NCBI GenBank assembly: GCA_017541885.1
Contig: JAFXYF010000005.1
Location: 114,939 to 178,938, forward strand
DNA length: 64,000 nt
Source: Bacilli bacterium
GTDB lineage: Bacteria; Bacillota_I; Bacilli_A; RF39; UBA660
Direction of reading: 5' to 3'
Each line of letters begins with the position of its first letter. Position 1 is the first letter of the stretch. The position numbers and the translations under genes are program-made. This document shows, piece after piece, positions 43,250 to 52,380 of the stretch. The notes under the pieces were generated by a model that did not search any database, had not been told where the DNA came from, and worked only from the letters and a program-made list of their open reading frames with translations.

Positions 43250-43262
43250 TTTTTTATATAAT
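43234..43262 (+). promoter_or_regulatory. Perfect consensus promoter for rpsP
   Basis: TTGACA (43234-43239), exactly 17 bases, TATAAT (43257-43262). This is the best sigma-A promoter in the window. Confidence 0.92.
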
Positions 43263-43294
43263 ATCATTGTTATTTAGAAATGGAGGGATTATTA

Positions 43295-43573
43295 ATGGCA
43301 GTAAAATTAAGATTAACAAGAATGGGAGCTAAGAAAAGACCAACATATAGAATTGTTGCTACTGATTCAAGAAGACCTAGAGATGGACAATACTTAGAAT
43401 TAGTTGGTACTTATATGCCAATTGAAAAAGAAGAAAATCAAGTAAAGATTAACGAAGAAGTTGCATTAAAGTGGTTAAATGATGGAGCTATTCCTACTGA
43501 TACTGTAAGAAACTTATTTAGTAAACAAGGTATTATGAAAAAGTTTGCTGATTCTAAAAAGAAGGATAAGTAA
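43295..43573 (+). CDS. rpsP: Ribosomal protein S16
   Basis: A 92-residue S16, a 30S assembly protein. The sequence opens [20 protein letters not shown] and includes [17 protein letters not shown] and [17 protein letters not shown], all diagnostic. The start at 43295 follows GGAGGGA; an earlier in-frame ATG at 43280 lies before the ribosome site. khpA follows after 5 bases, as in most Bacilli, but rimM-trmD-rplS do not follow. Confidence 0.97.
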   Translation: MAVKLRLTRMGAKKRPTYRIVATDSRRPRDGQYLELVGTYMPIEKEENQVKINEEVALKWLNDGAIPTDTVRNLFSKQGIMKKFADSKKKDK

Positions 43574-43578
43574 TTATT

Positions 43579-43830
43579 ATGAACGATTTAGTTAAATTAA
43601 CAGAAGAAATAGTTAAATCTTTAGTAGTTGATGCTGAAGGTGTAACTGTTAAAGAATTTCCTTCTGAAGAAGAAAATGTAATGTTAATTCAAGTTATGGT
43701 TAATGAGAATGACATTGGAAGAGTTATTGGTAAGGATGGAAAAACTGCTAATGCTATCAGAACTTTAGTTCAAGCTAGTAGTGCACTTAATGATAATAAA
43801 TACGTTAAAATTGATATAGATAAGTTTTAA
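43579..43830 (+). CDS. khpA: KhpA, KH-domain RNA-binding protein
   Basis: An 83-residue KH protein (YlqC). The GxxG loop is in RVIGKDGKTANAIRTL at about 49-64. It forms a homodimer or pairs with KhpB and affects cell elongation through sRNA and mRNA binding. The linkage with rpsP is conserved. A hairpin terminator follows. Confidence 0.93.
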   Translation: MNDLVKLTEEIVKSLVVDAEGVTVKEFPSEEENVMLIQVMVNENDIGRVIGKDGKTANAIRTLVQASSALNDNKYVKIDIDKF

Positions 43831-43832
43831 AA

Positions 43833-43858
43833 TACAACTTTAAGTTGTGTTTTTTTTA
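43833..43858 (+). terminator. Terminator after khpA
   Basis: ACAACT (43834-43839) pairs with AGTTGT (43843-43848), followed by eight T. Confidence 0.75.
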
Positions 43859-43886
43859 TGTTATAATTCTTACAGTAGGTGAGTAT

Positions 43887-44867
43887 ATGAGAAGTGATAG
43901 AAAAAGAACTATTTTATTTATAATCATATTACTTGTAATGAGCATGGGTATTGGCTATGCTTTTTTAACTACGACTTTAAGTATTGATGGAACTAGTGAT
44001 ATAGATAGTTCGAGTTGGGATGTACATTTTGAGAATGTACAAGTGCAAAGTGGAGCTGTTACGGGAAGTCAGGTTATTACTCCAGCGACTATTAGTGCTG
44101 ATGGTCAAACTGTAAGTTACCATATTAAATTAAATGAACCTGGGGATAATTATACTTTTAAAATTGATGTAGTTAATGATGGAAGTTTAAGTGCAAAGAT
44201 TAGCAATATTTTATTTAAGATAAATGGAGAAGATGCAACTATGGCTCCTAGTTATCTTGCTCAATATGTAGTGTATGAAGATTATAGTCCGGTTACAATC
44301 AGTCAGATAATTAATCCTGGAGAGACTAAAACTTTAAAATCTGGAATTCATTATAGAGAAGATATTAATCCTTCGGATTTACCAACTGAAGATACATCAT
44401 TAACAATATCTTTTGGATTAGTTTATGATCAAATGAGCAGTTCAGGGTATGTATACTCTTATAATTCAAGTGCTGATATTGGGGATTCAATTTTAAGTAA
44501 TGGGACTTTTTATAATGATTTAGGTTTTTCAATTTTTGATTCTAGATTTGGTAGTTCTATTAGATATAAAACAACTAATCTAATTATAGAAGAACTTGCT
44601 CTTTGTTTTGAATATGATAATGATTATTTTTGTTTGAATCCATCTAGTGATGGAAGTACATATGACAGTAATAAAGAGATAATGCTATCTGCATTTGGTT
44701 CATCAAACTGTACAGAATATAGCGGTTCTAGATTTTTTTGTTATGGACCTTCGTCTACAATAGGATCATATGTTGATGGTAGTGTTTCTTCAGTTGATAT
44801 AAATCGTAGTGGATGCTATATTAATAGTGATGGTTCACATGAATGCGGTATGATTGGAAGATTATAA
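43887..44867 (+). CDS. Tandem surface paralog 1 (signal-anchored beta-rich protein)
   Basis: A 326-residue protein. A basic N-terminus (MRSDRKR) and membrane helix (about 8-30) are followed by TTTLSIDG and a predicted beta-sandwich domain to about residue 190 (WDVHFENVQVQSG, ISADGQTVSYHIKLNEPGD, FKIDVVNDGSL, ISFGLVYDQ). The C-terminal 135 residues differ from the paralogs and contain four Cys pairs such as LCFEYDNDYFCL and NCTEY. The overall pattern recalls TasA/camelysin-like and pilin-like exported proteins. The start at 43887 follows AGGTGAG. It has its own -10 TATAAT (43862) and terminator. Confidence 0.7.
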   Translation: MRSDRKRTILFIIILLVMSMGIGYAFLTTTLSIDGTSDIDSSSWDVHFENVQVQSGAVTGSQVITPATISADGQTVSYHIKLNEPGDNYTFKIDVVNDGSLSAKISNILFKINGEDATMAPSYLAQYVVYEDYSPVTISQIINPGETKTLKSGIHYREDINPSDLPTEDTSLTISFGLVYDQMSSSGYVYSYNSSADIGDSILSNGTFYNDLGFSIFDSRFGSSIRYKTTNLIIEELALCFEYDNDYFCLNPSSDGSTYDSNKEIMLSAFGSSNCTEYSGSRFFCYGPSSTIGSYVDGSVSSVDINRSGCYINSDGSHECGMIGRL

Positions 44868-44871
44868 AAAA

Positions 44872-44897
44872 GAAAGTTATTATGACTTTCCTTTTTT
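44872..44897 (+). terminator. Terminator between paralogs 1 and 2
   Basis: GAAAGT (44872-44877) pairs with ACTTTC (44885-44890), followed by T residues. Confidence 0.65.
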
Positions 44898-44928
44898 ATG
44901 TTATAATTTATCTAGAATAGGTGAGTAT

Positions 44929-45927
44929 ATGAAAAGTGATAGAAAACAAACAATTCTTTTTATAATCATTTTACTTGTATTAAGCATGGGTATTGGCTAT
45001 GCCTTTTTAACTACGACTTTAAGTATAGATGGTATTAGTGATATAGATAGTTCGAGTTGGGATGTGCATTTTGAAAATGTACAAGTACAAAGTGGTTCTG
45101 TAACAGGATCACAAGTAACTACTCCTGCGACTATTAGTGCAGATGGTCAAACTGTAAGTTACCATATTAAATTAAATGAACCTGGGGATCATTATACTTT
45201 TAAAATAGATGTTGTTAATGATGGATCTTTAGATGCGATAATTGATAATATTTTATTTCAAATTAATGGTGTTGACGCAACAATGGCTCCTGATTATTTA
45301 GCATACTATTTTATGTATGATGGATACTATCCTGTAAGTATAGGCAATATTTTAAATTCTGGACAAACTAAGACTTTAATTGTTGGTGTTCAGTATAGAC
45401 AAGATATAAATCCAGATGATTTGCCAACAGATGATGAGTCATTAAATATATCACTGGGATTTGTTTATAGTCAAAAGGGTAAAGTTTCTTATTTATATTC
45501 TACAGGTAATGCAAATTTCTGGGTTGGAGAAAGTATTCCAGATGGATTATTAACTTATAATACTTATCAAGATGCAATTAATAATTATGGACATAGTATG
45601 TTTTTTAGATATAGTCTAATAAACGATAGAGTTGTAGGATCTGCATTAGGATTTGTTTATAATAGTAATGTTTATTATTTGGTTGGTAATGATTATGGAA
45701 TGGCTTTCGATGATAATAAAACTATAATGAATAGTGTTTTTGGTTCTACCAATTGTTCTCAACTTTATTCAGAATATTATGATGAATATCAGTGTTCAAT
45801 AAATAATATAAGAATCTGGGTTAGATCTAATGGAAATTTATCTTACACTGAAAATGGATCTGGTGTACAATATATATGTAGTATGAGCAACAATAGTAAT
45901 TATGAATGTGAAGAATTAGCTACATAA
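44929..45927 (+). CDS. Tandem surface paralog 2
   Basis: A 332-residue paralog of the preceding gene. Residues 1-185 are nearly identical to it, including at DNA level (for example ATTAGTGCxGATGGxCAAACTGTAAGTTA). The C-terminal region is different: it has GHSMFFRYSLINDRVVGSA, ALGFVYNSNVYYLVG and NCSQLYSEYYDEYQCS. The start at 44929 is chosen because AGGTGAGTAT precedes it exactly as in the other two copies; an upstream in-frame ATG (44854) lies inside paralog 1. It has its own -10 TATAAT (44902). Confidence 0.7.
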   Translation: MKSDRKQTILFIIILLVLSMGIGYAFLTTTLSIDGISDIDSSSWDVHFENVQVQSGSVTGSQVTTPATISADGQTVSYHIKLNEPGDHYTFKIDVVNDGSLDAIIDNILFQINGVDATMAPDYLAYYFMYDGYYPVSIGNILNSGQTKTLIVGVQYRQDINPDDLPTDDESLNISLGFVYSQKGKVSYLYSTGNANFWVGESIPDGLLTYNTYQDAINNYGHSMFFRYSLINDRVVGSALGFVYNSNVYYLVGNDYGMAFDDNKTIMNSVFGSTNCSQLYSEYYDEYQCSINNIRIWVRSNGNLSYTENGSGVQYICSMSNNSNYECEELAT

Positions 45928-45952
45928 AAAGGACTTTATTAGTTCTTTTTTT
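45927..45952 (+). terminator. Terminator between paralogs 2 and 3
   Basis: AAGGACT and AGTTCTT pair with one G-T wobble around TTATT, followed by T residues. Confidence 0.65.
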
Positions 45953-45981
45953 GTGTTATAATTTTTATAGTAGGTGAGTAT

Positions 45982-46971
45982 ATGAAGAGTGACAGAAAAC
46001 AAACAATTCTTTTTATAATCATATTACTTGTAATGAGTATGGGAATAGGTTATGCTTTTTTAACTACGACTTTAAGTATTGATGGGGTGTCTGATATAGA
46101 TAGTGCAAGTTGGGATGTACATTTCGAAAATGTACAAGTACAAAGCGGATCTATAACAGGAAGCCAGGTTATTACTCCAGCAACTATTAGTGCTGATGGG
46201 CAAACTGTAAGTTATCATATCAAATTAAATCAGCCTGGAGATGGTTATGCTTTTAAGGTAGATGTTGTAAATGATGGCTCACTAAATGCAATGATTGATA
46301 ATATTTTGTTTAAGATAAATGGTGAAGATGCAACAATGGCTCCTGAGTATTTAGGACAATATGTCATGTATGATGGTTCTTATCCGATAGAAATAGGAAA
46401 TACTTTAGGGGCTGGTGAGACAAGAACTTTAATATCTGCAGTTTATTATAGAGATGATATTGATTCTGAAGATTTGCCAACAGAAGATGCTTCGTTAACA
46501 ATATCTTTTGGATTGGTATATAAGCAATATGGTAGTTCATCGTATAAGTATTCTATTCAAGGTGGAAGTTATAATTATGCTGGAAGTTTGCCAAATGGTA
46601 TTAGTTTACATGATGATTCTTTACAATTAATGATGGAAAATAATCATGGAGTAGTATTAAGGTATTTAATAATAGACAATAATATATATGAGACTTCAGT
46701 TGGATTTTACTTTGGAGGAAATATTTATTATTTAATAAGTGATAATATTTCTTATAATAGAAATAAAGCGTTATTAAATAGTATATATGGAGAAGAACAT
46801 TGTTTTGAAACCTCTAGTAAATATATTTGCTCTTTACAAAATGGTGATCCTATTGTTAATATTTCAACCGATGGTGATATTGAGGTAAGCGATGGTAATG
46901 CATATATTTGTGAGTCAAATCACTCTAATTATGAATATGTTACTGGTTGCCATCCTGCTTCAACATCATAG
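45982..46971 (+). CDS. Tandem surface paralog 3
   Basis: A 329-residue third copy. The constant half again begins MKSDRKQTILFIIILLV and runs to SFGLVYKQ. The variable half reads HGVVLRYLIIDNNIYETSVG, FYFGGNIYYLIS and EEHCFETSSKYICS. All three variable halves share a faint scheme (a hydrophobic xxG/F-x-Y-x-G-N-x-Y-Y-L strand, a N-K-x-L/M-L/M-x-S helix, then two Cys), which suggests one fold with a fast-changing surface. AGGTGAG precedes the ATG, and the -10 is TATAAT (45957). Confidence 0.7.
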   Translation: MKSDRKQTILFIIILLVMSMGIGYAFLTTTLSIDGVSDIDSASWDVHFENVQVQSGSITGSQVITPATISADGQTVSYHIKLNQPGDGYAFKVDVVNDGSLNAMIDNILFKINGEDATMAPEYLGQYVMYDGSYPIEIGNTLGAGETRTLISAVYYRDDIDSEDLPTEDASLTISFGLVYKQYGSSSYKYSIQGGSYNYAGSLPNGISLHDDSLQLMMENNHGVVLRYLIIDNNIYETSVGFYFGGNIYYLISDNISYNRNKALLNSIYGEEHCFETSSKYICSLQNGDPIVNISTDGDIEVSDGNAYICESNHSNYEYVTGCHPASTS

Positions 46972-46982
46972 AAAGTGTTATT

Positions 46983-47012
46983 AAAGAAAGTCTTTTTGGC
47001 TTTCTTTTTTTA
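46983..47012 (+). terminator. Terminator after paralog 3
   Basis: AAAGAAAG (46983-46990) pairs with CTTTCTTT (47000-47007), followed by T residues. Confidence 0.75.
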
Positions 47013-47047
47013 TTTGTTTGTTATATAATTTGTATGAGGTAGGTTAT

Positions 47048-47761
47048 ATGGAAAATGAATTAAAGATACCTAATCATGTTGGTATTATAATGGATGGAAA
47101 TGGTAGATGGGCTCAAGAGCGAGGAATGGTTCGTACTATGGGTCATAAGAATGCTATTAAAACTTTAAAAGCTTTATGTTTACATATGGCTGATGTTGGA
47201 GTTAAATATGCTTCTTTATATGCATTTTCAACAGAAAATTTTAAAAGAGAAAAAAGTGAAGTTGATTACCTAATGGATTTATTCATCTCTTCATTCACTA
47301 AAGAATTTAAATTCCTAATTGAGAAGAATGTTAGAGTTGTATTTTCTGGTAGAAGAGAACCTTTACCTGAAAAAGTATTGGAAGCTATGGATAAAATTCA
47401 AGAAGATACAAAGAATAATAAAGATTTAGTTTTAAATATATGTTTAAACTATGGATCTCATGCTGAAATGGTAGATACTACTAAAAAGATTTGTGAGATG
47501 TATAAGGAAGGTAAGATTGAATTAGATGATATAAATGAAGAATTTATTCAAAAGAATTTATATCAAGATTTACCTCCACTTGATTTTGTTATTCGTACTA
47601 GTGGAGAATTAAGACTAAGTAACTTTATGATGTATCAAGCAAGTTATGCAGAATTTTATTTTCCACAAGTATATTTTCCAGATTTTACAACTGAAGAGTT
47701 TGATAAAGCAATTTTAGAATTTAATAAAAGAAATAGAAGATTTGGGGGAGTGAAAAAATGA
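47048..47761 (+). CDS. uppS: UppS, undecaprenyl diphosphate synthase
   Basis: A 237-residue cis-prenyltransferase making the C55 lipid carrier for cell wall synthesis. The catalytic Asp is D16 in IMDGNGRWA. Further marks are GVKYASLYAFSTENFKRE and the C-terminal FVIRTSGELRLSNFM. The start at 47048 follows GAGGTAGG. The stop overlaps cdsA by 4 bases. Confidence 0.95.
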   Translation: MENELKIPNHVGIIMDGNGRWAQERGMVRTMGHKNAIKTLKALCLHMADVGVKYASLYAFSTENFKREKSEVDYLMDLFISSFTKEFKFLIEKNVRVVFSGRREPLPEKVLEAMDKIQEDTKNNKDLVLNICLNYGSHAEMVDTTKKICEMYKEGKIELDDINEEFIQKNLYQDLPPLDFVIRTSGELRLSNFMMYQASYAEFYFPQVYFPDFTTEEFDKAILEFNKRNRRFGGVKK

Positions 47762-48561
47762 AAACAAGAATCATTAGTGCGATTGTAATTATTGCAATAT
47801 TTGTTCCAATATTATTACTTGGTGGTTTGCCTTTTGCTATATTTATGGGAATTTTATCTGCTTTTGGACTTTATGAATTAATTAAGACTAGAGAGTCACA
47901 AAAGAAGTTTCCTAAATTAATGAAGGTCTTTGCCTATGTGATGGCTATAGCATTTTGTATGTATAATTATGATTCTATAGAGTTTAGTTCACAATTTGAT
48001 TATAGAGTTATGGCATTACTATTATTCTTATTCTTATCACCAATTGTATTTATTGATAATTCTGATAAGTATAATTTTGGGGATGCATTATTCTTAATTG
48101 GATCATTATTATTTATTGGTTTAAGTTTTAACTTAATTGTTGTGACTAGAAATTATGATATTACATATATTATTTACTTATTATTAATTACTACAATTAC
48201 TGATACTTTTGCATTAATTACTGGTATGTTAGTTGGTAAACATAAGATGAGTCCTAATATTAGTCCTAAGAAGACTTGGGAAGGATTAGTTGGAGGAGTT
48301 CTTATGGGAACTTTTGTAGCAACTGCATTTTATTTCACAGTAATTAATTCAAATTGTAGTTTAGTATTCTTAATATTTTCTACAATGTTCTTATGTTTAG
48401 TTGGACAATTAGGAGACTTAGTATTCTCTTCTATTAAGAGATTCTATGAAGTTAAAGATTTCTCTAATTTAATTCCTGGACATGGTGGAATATTAGATAG
48501 ATTTGATAGCTTAGTATTTGTTACTTTTGCATTTATTATTTTAAAAGGAATATTATTATAA
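47758..48561 (+). CDS. cdsA: CdsA, phosphatidate cytidylyltransferase
   Basis: A 267-residue polytopic membrane enzyme that makes CDP-diacylglycerol for phospholipid synthesis. The family signature lies in the C-terminal half: SPKKTWEGLVGG and FSSIKRFYEVKDFSNLIPGHGGILDRFDS (quoted in parts: KDFSNLIPGHGG, ILDRFDSLVF). About seven to eight membrane segments are present. It lies between uppS and rseP with 12 bases to the latter; dxr, which sits here in B. subtilis, is absent. Confidence 0.95.
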   Translation: MKTRIISAIVIIAIFVPILLLGGLPFAIFMGILSAFGLYELIKTRESQKKFPKLMKVFAYVMAIAFCMYNYDSIEFSSQFDYRVMALLLFLFLSPIVFIDNSDKYNFGDALFLIGSLLFIGLSFNLIVVTRNYDITYIIYLLLITTITDTFALITGMLVGKHKMSPNISPKKTWEGLVGGVLMGTFVATAFYFTVINSNCSLVFLIFSTMFLCLVGQLGDLVFSSIKRFYEVKDFSNLIPGHGGILDRFDSLVFVTFAFIILKGILL

Positions 48562-48573
48562 GGAGGGGAATGT

Positions 48574-49626
48574 ATGTCCATTATTATTAACATTATTGTA
48601 TTTATTATTGTATTAACTGTTATAGTTGCATTTCATGAGTTTGGACATTTCTTGTTGGCTAAGTTAACAGGCGTGTATGTATATGAATATGCTATTGGAA
48701 TGGGCCCTAAATTATTTGGATTTAAAAAGGGAGAAACTGAGTATTCTCTTCGTGCTATTCCAATTGGAGGATATTGCCAATTAGCTGGGGAAGATTTAGA
48801 TGAAGATGATGCACAAAAGGTACCTAAGAATAGAAGATTACAAAACAAGAAAGCTTGGCAAAGATTCTTAATTATGGTATTTGGACCAGTTAATAACTTT
48901 ATCTTAGCTGTTGTCATAATGTTCTTAGCTGCACTTATTTGGGGTGGAGTTACAATGGACCCAGTTATTGCTGAAGTAAATAAAGATAGTGCTGCAGAAC
49001 AAGCTGGATTACAAGCAAATGATACTGTTTTAGTAATTAATAAGCATAAGATTTCTACTAATGATGATATATCATTATATTTAGCAGTAGCTGATCCTAA
49101 AAAAGGAAGTACTTTTAAAGTAGAAAGAGCTGATGGTACTTATGCAACTATTAAAGTAAAACCTCAAAAGGTTAAAGAAGATGGAAAAGATACATATCGT
49201 TATGGTATTGTTATGAAACAAGAACCTACAAAAGGTTTCTTAGAATCTATGGGATTTGTTTGGAAAAAGACTGGTTCATTCTTTAAACAAATGTTTATAA
49301 CAGTAGGTTATTTATTTACTGGTGGAGTTAAAGTTACTCAATTATCTGGACCTGTTGGAATTTACTCTATAGTTGGTCAATCTCGTGCAAATGGATTATC
49401 TAGTATATTCTTATTAACTGCATTTTTGAGTATTAATGTTGGATTTATTAATTTACTTCCAATTCCAGCATTTGATGGAGGACATATTTTATTTATAATT
49501 ATTGAAGTAATTAAAGGTTCTCCTGTTAATCCAGAGCTTGAAAATAAAATTCATTATATTTTCTTGATGTTATTGATGGCTTTAATGGTATTTATTACAA
49601 TTAATGATATTATCAAATTATTCTAA
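48574..49626 (+). CDS. rseP: RseP/RasP site-2 metalloprotease
   Basis: A 350-residue intramembrane zinc protease. The active site H21-E-F-G-H25 lies in the first membrane helix. A single PDZ domain spans about 125-205 (AEQAGLQANDTVLVIN). The second conserved motif is NLLPIPAFDGGHILF. It cleaves anti-sigma factors and clears signal peptides. AGGAGGGG precedes the ATG. Confidence 0.95.
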   Translation: MSIIINIIVFIIVLTVIVAFHEFGHFLLAKLTGVYVYEYAIGMGPKLFGFKKGETEYSLRAIPIGGYCQLAGEDLDEDDAQKVPKNRRLQNKKAWQRFLIMVFGPVNNFILAVVIMFLAALIWGGVTMDPVIAEVNKDSAAEQAGLQANDTVLVINKHKISTNDDISLYLAVADPKKGSTFKVERADGTYATIKVKPQKVKEDGKDTYRYGIVMKQEPTKGFLESMGFVWKKTGSFFKQMFITVGYLFTGGVKVTQLSGPVGIYSIVGQSRANGLSSIFLLTAFLSINVGFINLLPIPAFDGGHILFIIIEVIKGSPVNPELENKIHYIFLMLLMALMVFITINDIIKLF

Positions 49627-49656
49627 TTGTGATATAATGATAATAGGAGGGAAGTT

Positions 49657-49866
49657 ATGAAGATATTTGAATTTCTATTATTTTTAATTGTCTTTCTTTT
49701 AGCTTTTATAACTTTCTATTATTGGAAGAAACAACAAGATATGATGAAGCTAAAAAGAAAAAGATCAAAATTTGATTTAGTTGAAATATCTCATGAGGAT
49801 CATCAATACAATGAATATTATGAACCTCATATAGTTGAAGTTGTTTCAACAGATGAGTATTTATAA
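49657..49866 (+). CDS. Small single-helix membrane protein
   Basis: A 69-residue protein with one N-terminal membrane segment (about 3-23) and a charged cytoplasmic tail with KLKRKRSKFDLVEIS and an acidic end. The family is not recognised. It follows rseP by 30 bases, with GGAGGG before the ATG, and a terminator follows. Whether it is the last gene of the rseP unit or independent is unclear. Confidence 0.6.
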   Translation: MKIFEFLLFLIVFLLAFITFYYWKKQQDMMKLKRKRSKFDLVEISHEDHQYNEYYEPHIVEVVSTDEYL

Positions 49867-49867
49867 A

Positions 49868-49898
49868 AGAGAAATATAATTAAATATTTCTTTTTTTT
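49868..49898 (+). terminator. Terminator before priA
   Basis: GAAATAT (49871-49877) pairs with ATATTTC (49884-49890), followed by eight T. Confidence 0.85.
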
Positions 49899-49927
49899 GG
49901 TATAATAATTGTATAGGAGGTGTTTTG

Positions 49928-52099
49928 ATGGTAGTTGGAGTTTTAGTAGAAATTTCAAATAAAAATGTAGATCGTATTTTTGAATATAATGTACCAAAAG
50001 AATTAACCTCTCTTATGAAAATTGGAATTAGAGTACTAGTACCTTTTGGAAGAATGGAACTTGAAGGATTTGTATTAGAAATAAAAAAAGAAAAGGATAC
50101 TGATAAAGAATTAAAAGATATTATTAATGTTGTTGATTCTGAAATAGTATTAAGTAGTGAATTATTAGAACTAGGAAAATGGATGAGTAGTGATACTATT
50201 AGTACTTTGATTAGTTGTTATCAAGTGATGCTTCCTAAAGCATTAAAGGCTAAGAATGGTAGTAATGTTAATATTAAGTTTGATACTTATTATCGTATTA
50301 ATGAGAATATAGAAATTGAAAAATTAAATTCATCACAAGAAAAAATAATAAATTATATTAGAGAAAAAGGAATTGCTCTTAGAAAAGATTTGTTAGATAT
50401 TTCTATTGGTAGTTTAAATACTTTAATTAAGAAAAATTATTTAATAGAAGAGAAGAAAGAACATTATAGATTAGAATATAATGATAAAAAAATTGTTAAG
50501 AAGAAGTTAACTGATATGCAACAAAAATGTGTTGATATAGTTACTAATAATTCTCCTAAAACCTATTTATTATATGGAGTAACTGGTAGTGGTAAAACAG
50601 AGACTTATATGGAGATGATTGATTACTATCTAAAACAGGGAAAGACTAGTATTGTTTTAGTACCTGAAATAAGTCTTACTCCACAAATGGTTAATAGATT
50701 TAGAGAAAGATTTGGGGATAAAATTGCTGCTCTTCATTCTGCTTTAAGTGATGGAGAAAAATATGATGAATGGAGAAGAATATATAGAGGAGAAGCATCT
50801 ATTGTAATAGGTGCTAGAAGTGCTATATTTGCACCATTATCAAATATTGGAATTATTATTGTTGATGAGGAGCATAGTGAATCATATAAACAGAGTGATC
50901 CTGCTCCTAGATATCATGCTAGAGATATAGCAATTAAAAGAAGTTTATTTCATAAATGTCCTGTAGTTCTTGGAAGTGCAACTCCATCATTAGAGACTAT
51001 GGCTAGAGCTCAAAAAGGAGTATATGGATTACTTGAATTACCTGAAAGAGTAAATGGTAGAAGTTTACCTGATGTAGAGATAATTGATATGAATCAAGCT
51101 ATGAAAAAAGCTAGAGGTCATTTTTCAGAGAAGTTAATTAGTGAAATTGGTAATAGACTTGAGAAGAAAGAACAAATAATTTTATTACTTAATAGAAGAG
51201 GTTATTCTTCTTTTGTTACTTGTAAGAATTGTGGATATACTTTTAAATGTCCTAATTGTGATATTTCACTTACTTATCATAAGAGTAGTAATACTTTGAG
51301 ATGTCATTATTGTGGATATGGTGAAAAGGTTTATACTGAGTGTCCTGAATGTGGTGAAAAATCTTTAAATAATTTGGGTGTTGGTACGCAAAAAATTGAA
51401 GAAGAATTAAAAGATATATATCCTATGGCAAGAGTACTTAGAATGGATTATGATACTACTAGTAGAAAAGGTATGCATGAAGAGATGATTGAAGCATTTA
51501 GAAATCATGAATATGATATCTTGCTTGGTACTCAAATGGTTGCGAAGGGATTAGATTTTTCTTTGGTAACTTTAGTTGGAGTATTAAATGCAGATACTTC
51601 TTTAAATATTCCTGATTTTAGAAGTAGTGAAAATACTTATTCATTGCTTAGTCAAGTAGCTGGTAGAAGTGGTAGAGCAGAGAAAAATGGATATGTAATA
51701 ATTCAAACTTTTAATCCTGATCATTATGCAATATCTTTAACTGCTAAGCAGGATTATTTGGAGTTCTTTAGAAAAGAAATGAATATAAGACATGAATTAA
51801 AGTATCCTCCATATTACTATATTTGTAATATTAGAATAAGTGGAAAAAATGCTTTAACTTTATTTGATGAAGCTAATAAAATTAGAAGAAGTTTAGATCG
51901 TAATTTAGATAATGTTATTATTTTAGGACCTACTGGAGGTAGTTTGTTTAAAATAAATAATATATTTAGATACAACATCATTATTAAGTATAAAAAGGAT
52001 GATAAGATTAGAGATATTTTAGAAAAAATAGTTGATCATTATAAATCAAAGAATGATGTTAAGGTAGATATTGACTTTAATCCTAGTCAAATGCTTTAA
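49928..52099 (+). CDS. priA: PriA, primosomal replication restart helicase
   Basis: A 723-residue superfamily 2 helicase that restarts stalled forks. The N-terminal 3'-DNA-binding domain (about 1-100) is followed by Walker A GVTGSGKTE, the DEEH box (VDEEHSES), ARSAIFAP, a zinc-binding region with CKNCGY, CPNCD, CHYCGYG and CPECG, and the helicase motif GTQMVAKGLDF with AGRSGRAEK. The length is normal. The start at 49928 follows AGGAGGTG; a TTG just before it is less likely. Confidence 0.96.
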   Translation: MVVGVLVEISNKNVDRIFEYNVPKELTSLMKIGIRVLVPFGRMELEGFVLEIKKEKDTDKELKDIINVVDSEIVLSSELLELGKWMSSDTISTLISCYQVMLPKALKAKNGSNVNIKFDTYYRINENIEIEKLNSSQEKIINYIREKGIALRKDLLDISIGSLNTLIKKNYLIEEKKEHYRLEYNDKKIVKKKLTDMQQKCVDIVTNNSPKTYLLYGVTGSGKTETYMEMIDYYLKQGKTSIVLVPEISLTPQMVNRFRERFGDKIAALHSALSDGEKYDEWRRIYRGEASIVIGARSAIFAPLSNIGIIIVDEEHSESYKQSDPAPRYHARDIAIKRSLFHKCPVVLGSATPSLETMARAQKGVYGLLELPERVNGRSLPDVEIIDMNQAMKKARGHFSEKLISEIGNRLEKKEQIILLLNRRGYSSFVTCKNCGYTFKCPNCDISLTYHKSSNTLRCHYCGYGEKVYTECPECGEKSLNNLGVGTQKIEEELKDIYPMARVLRMDYDTTSRKGMHEEMIEAFRNHEYDILLGTQMVAKGLDFSLVTLVGVLNADTSLNIPDFRSSENTYSLLSQVAGRSGRAEKNGYVIIQTFNPDHYAISLTAKQDYLEFFRKEMNIRHELKYPPYYYICNIRISGKNALTLFDEANKIRRSLDRNLDNVIILGPTGGSLFKINNIFRYNIIIKYKKDDKIRDILEKIVDHYKSKNDVKVDIDFNPSQML

Positions 52100-52136
52100 A
52101 ATATGATATTCTATTAATAGAATAGAGGTGTATCTC

Positions 52137-52346
52137 ATGAATGAAGAAAACAATGAAAATAAAGAGTTAGAGATTAATCGTCGTAATAGAGAAGATTATG
52201 AACAATTAATGGCTGATTCTTCTACTAAATTAGATGGGTATTGGGATAAAAATAATTGGTTTGTTAGATTACTATTATTAGTACTTTTAATTATTATAGT
52301 AGTTGGATGTATTGTTATTTTTGGTGCATATTTTTCAACTAATTAA
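52137..52346 (+). CDS. Small C-terminally anchored membrane protein
   Basis: A 69-residue protein with a charged N-terminal half (EENNENKELEINRRNRED) and one membrane helix (about 44-64, RLLLLVLLIIIVVGCIVIF). The family is unknown. It follows priA by 37 bases, in the slot where def lies in B. subtilis, and precedes another unknown gene. The ATG at 52137 is preceded by GAGGTG. Confidence 0.6.
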   Translation: MNEENNENKELEINRRNREDYEQLMADSSTKLDGYWDKNNWFVRLLLLVLLIIIVVGCIVIFGAYFSTN

Positions 52347-52380
52347 AAAATAATAATAAATAATATTGGGAGGTGATGAA

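Noticed and set aside
43845..43887. The long upstream extensions of paralogs 1 and 2 (from 43845 and 44854)
   Set aside because: They translate terminator and promoter sequence, and all three copies share AGGTGAGTAT before the MxSDRK start.
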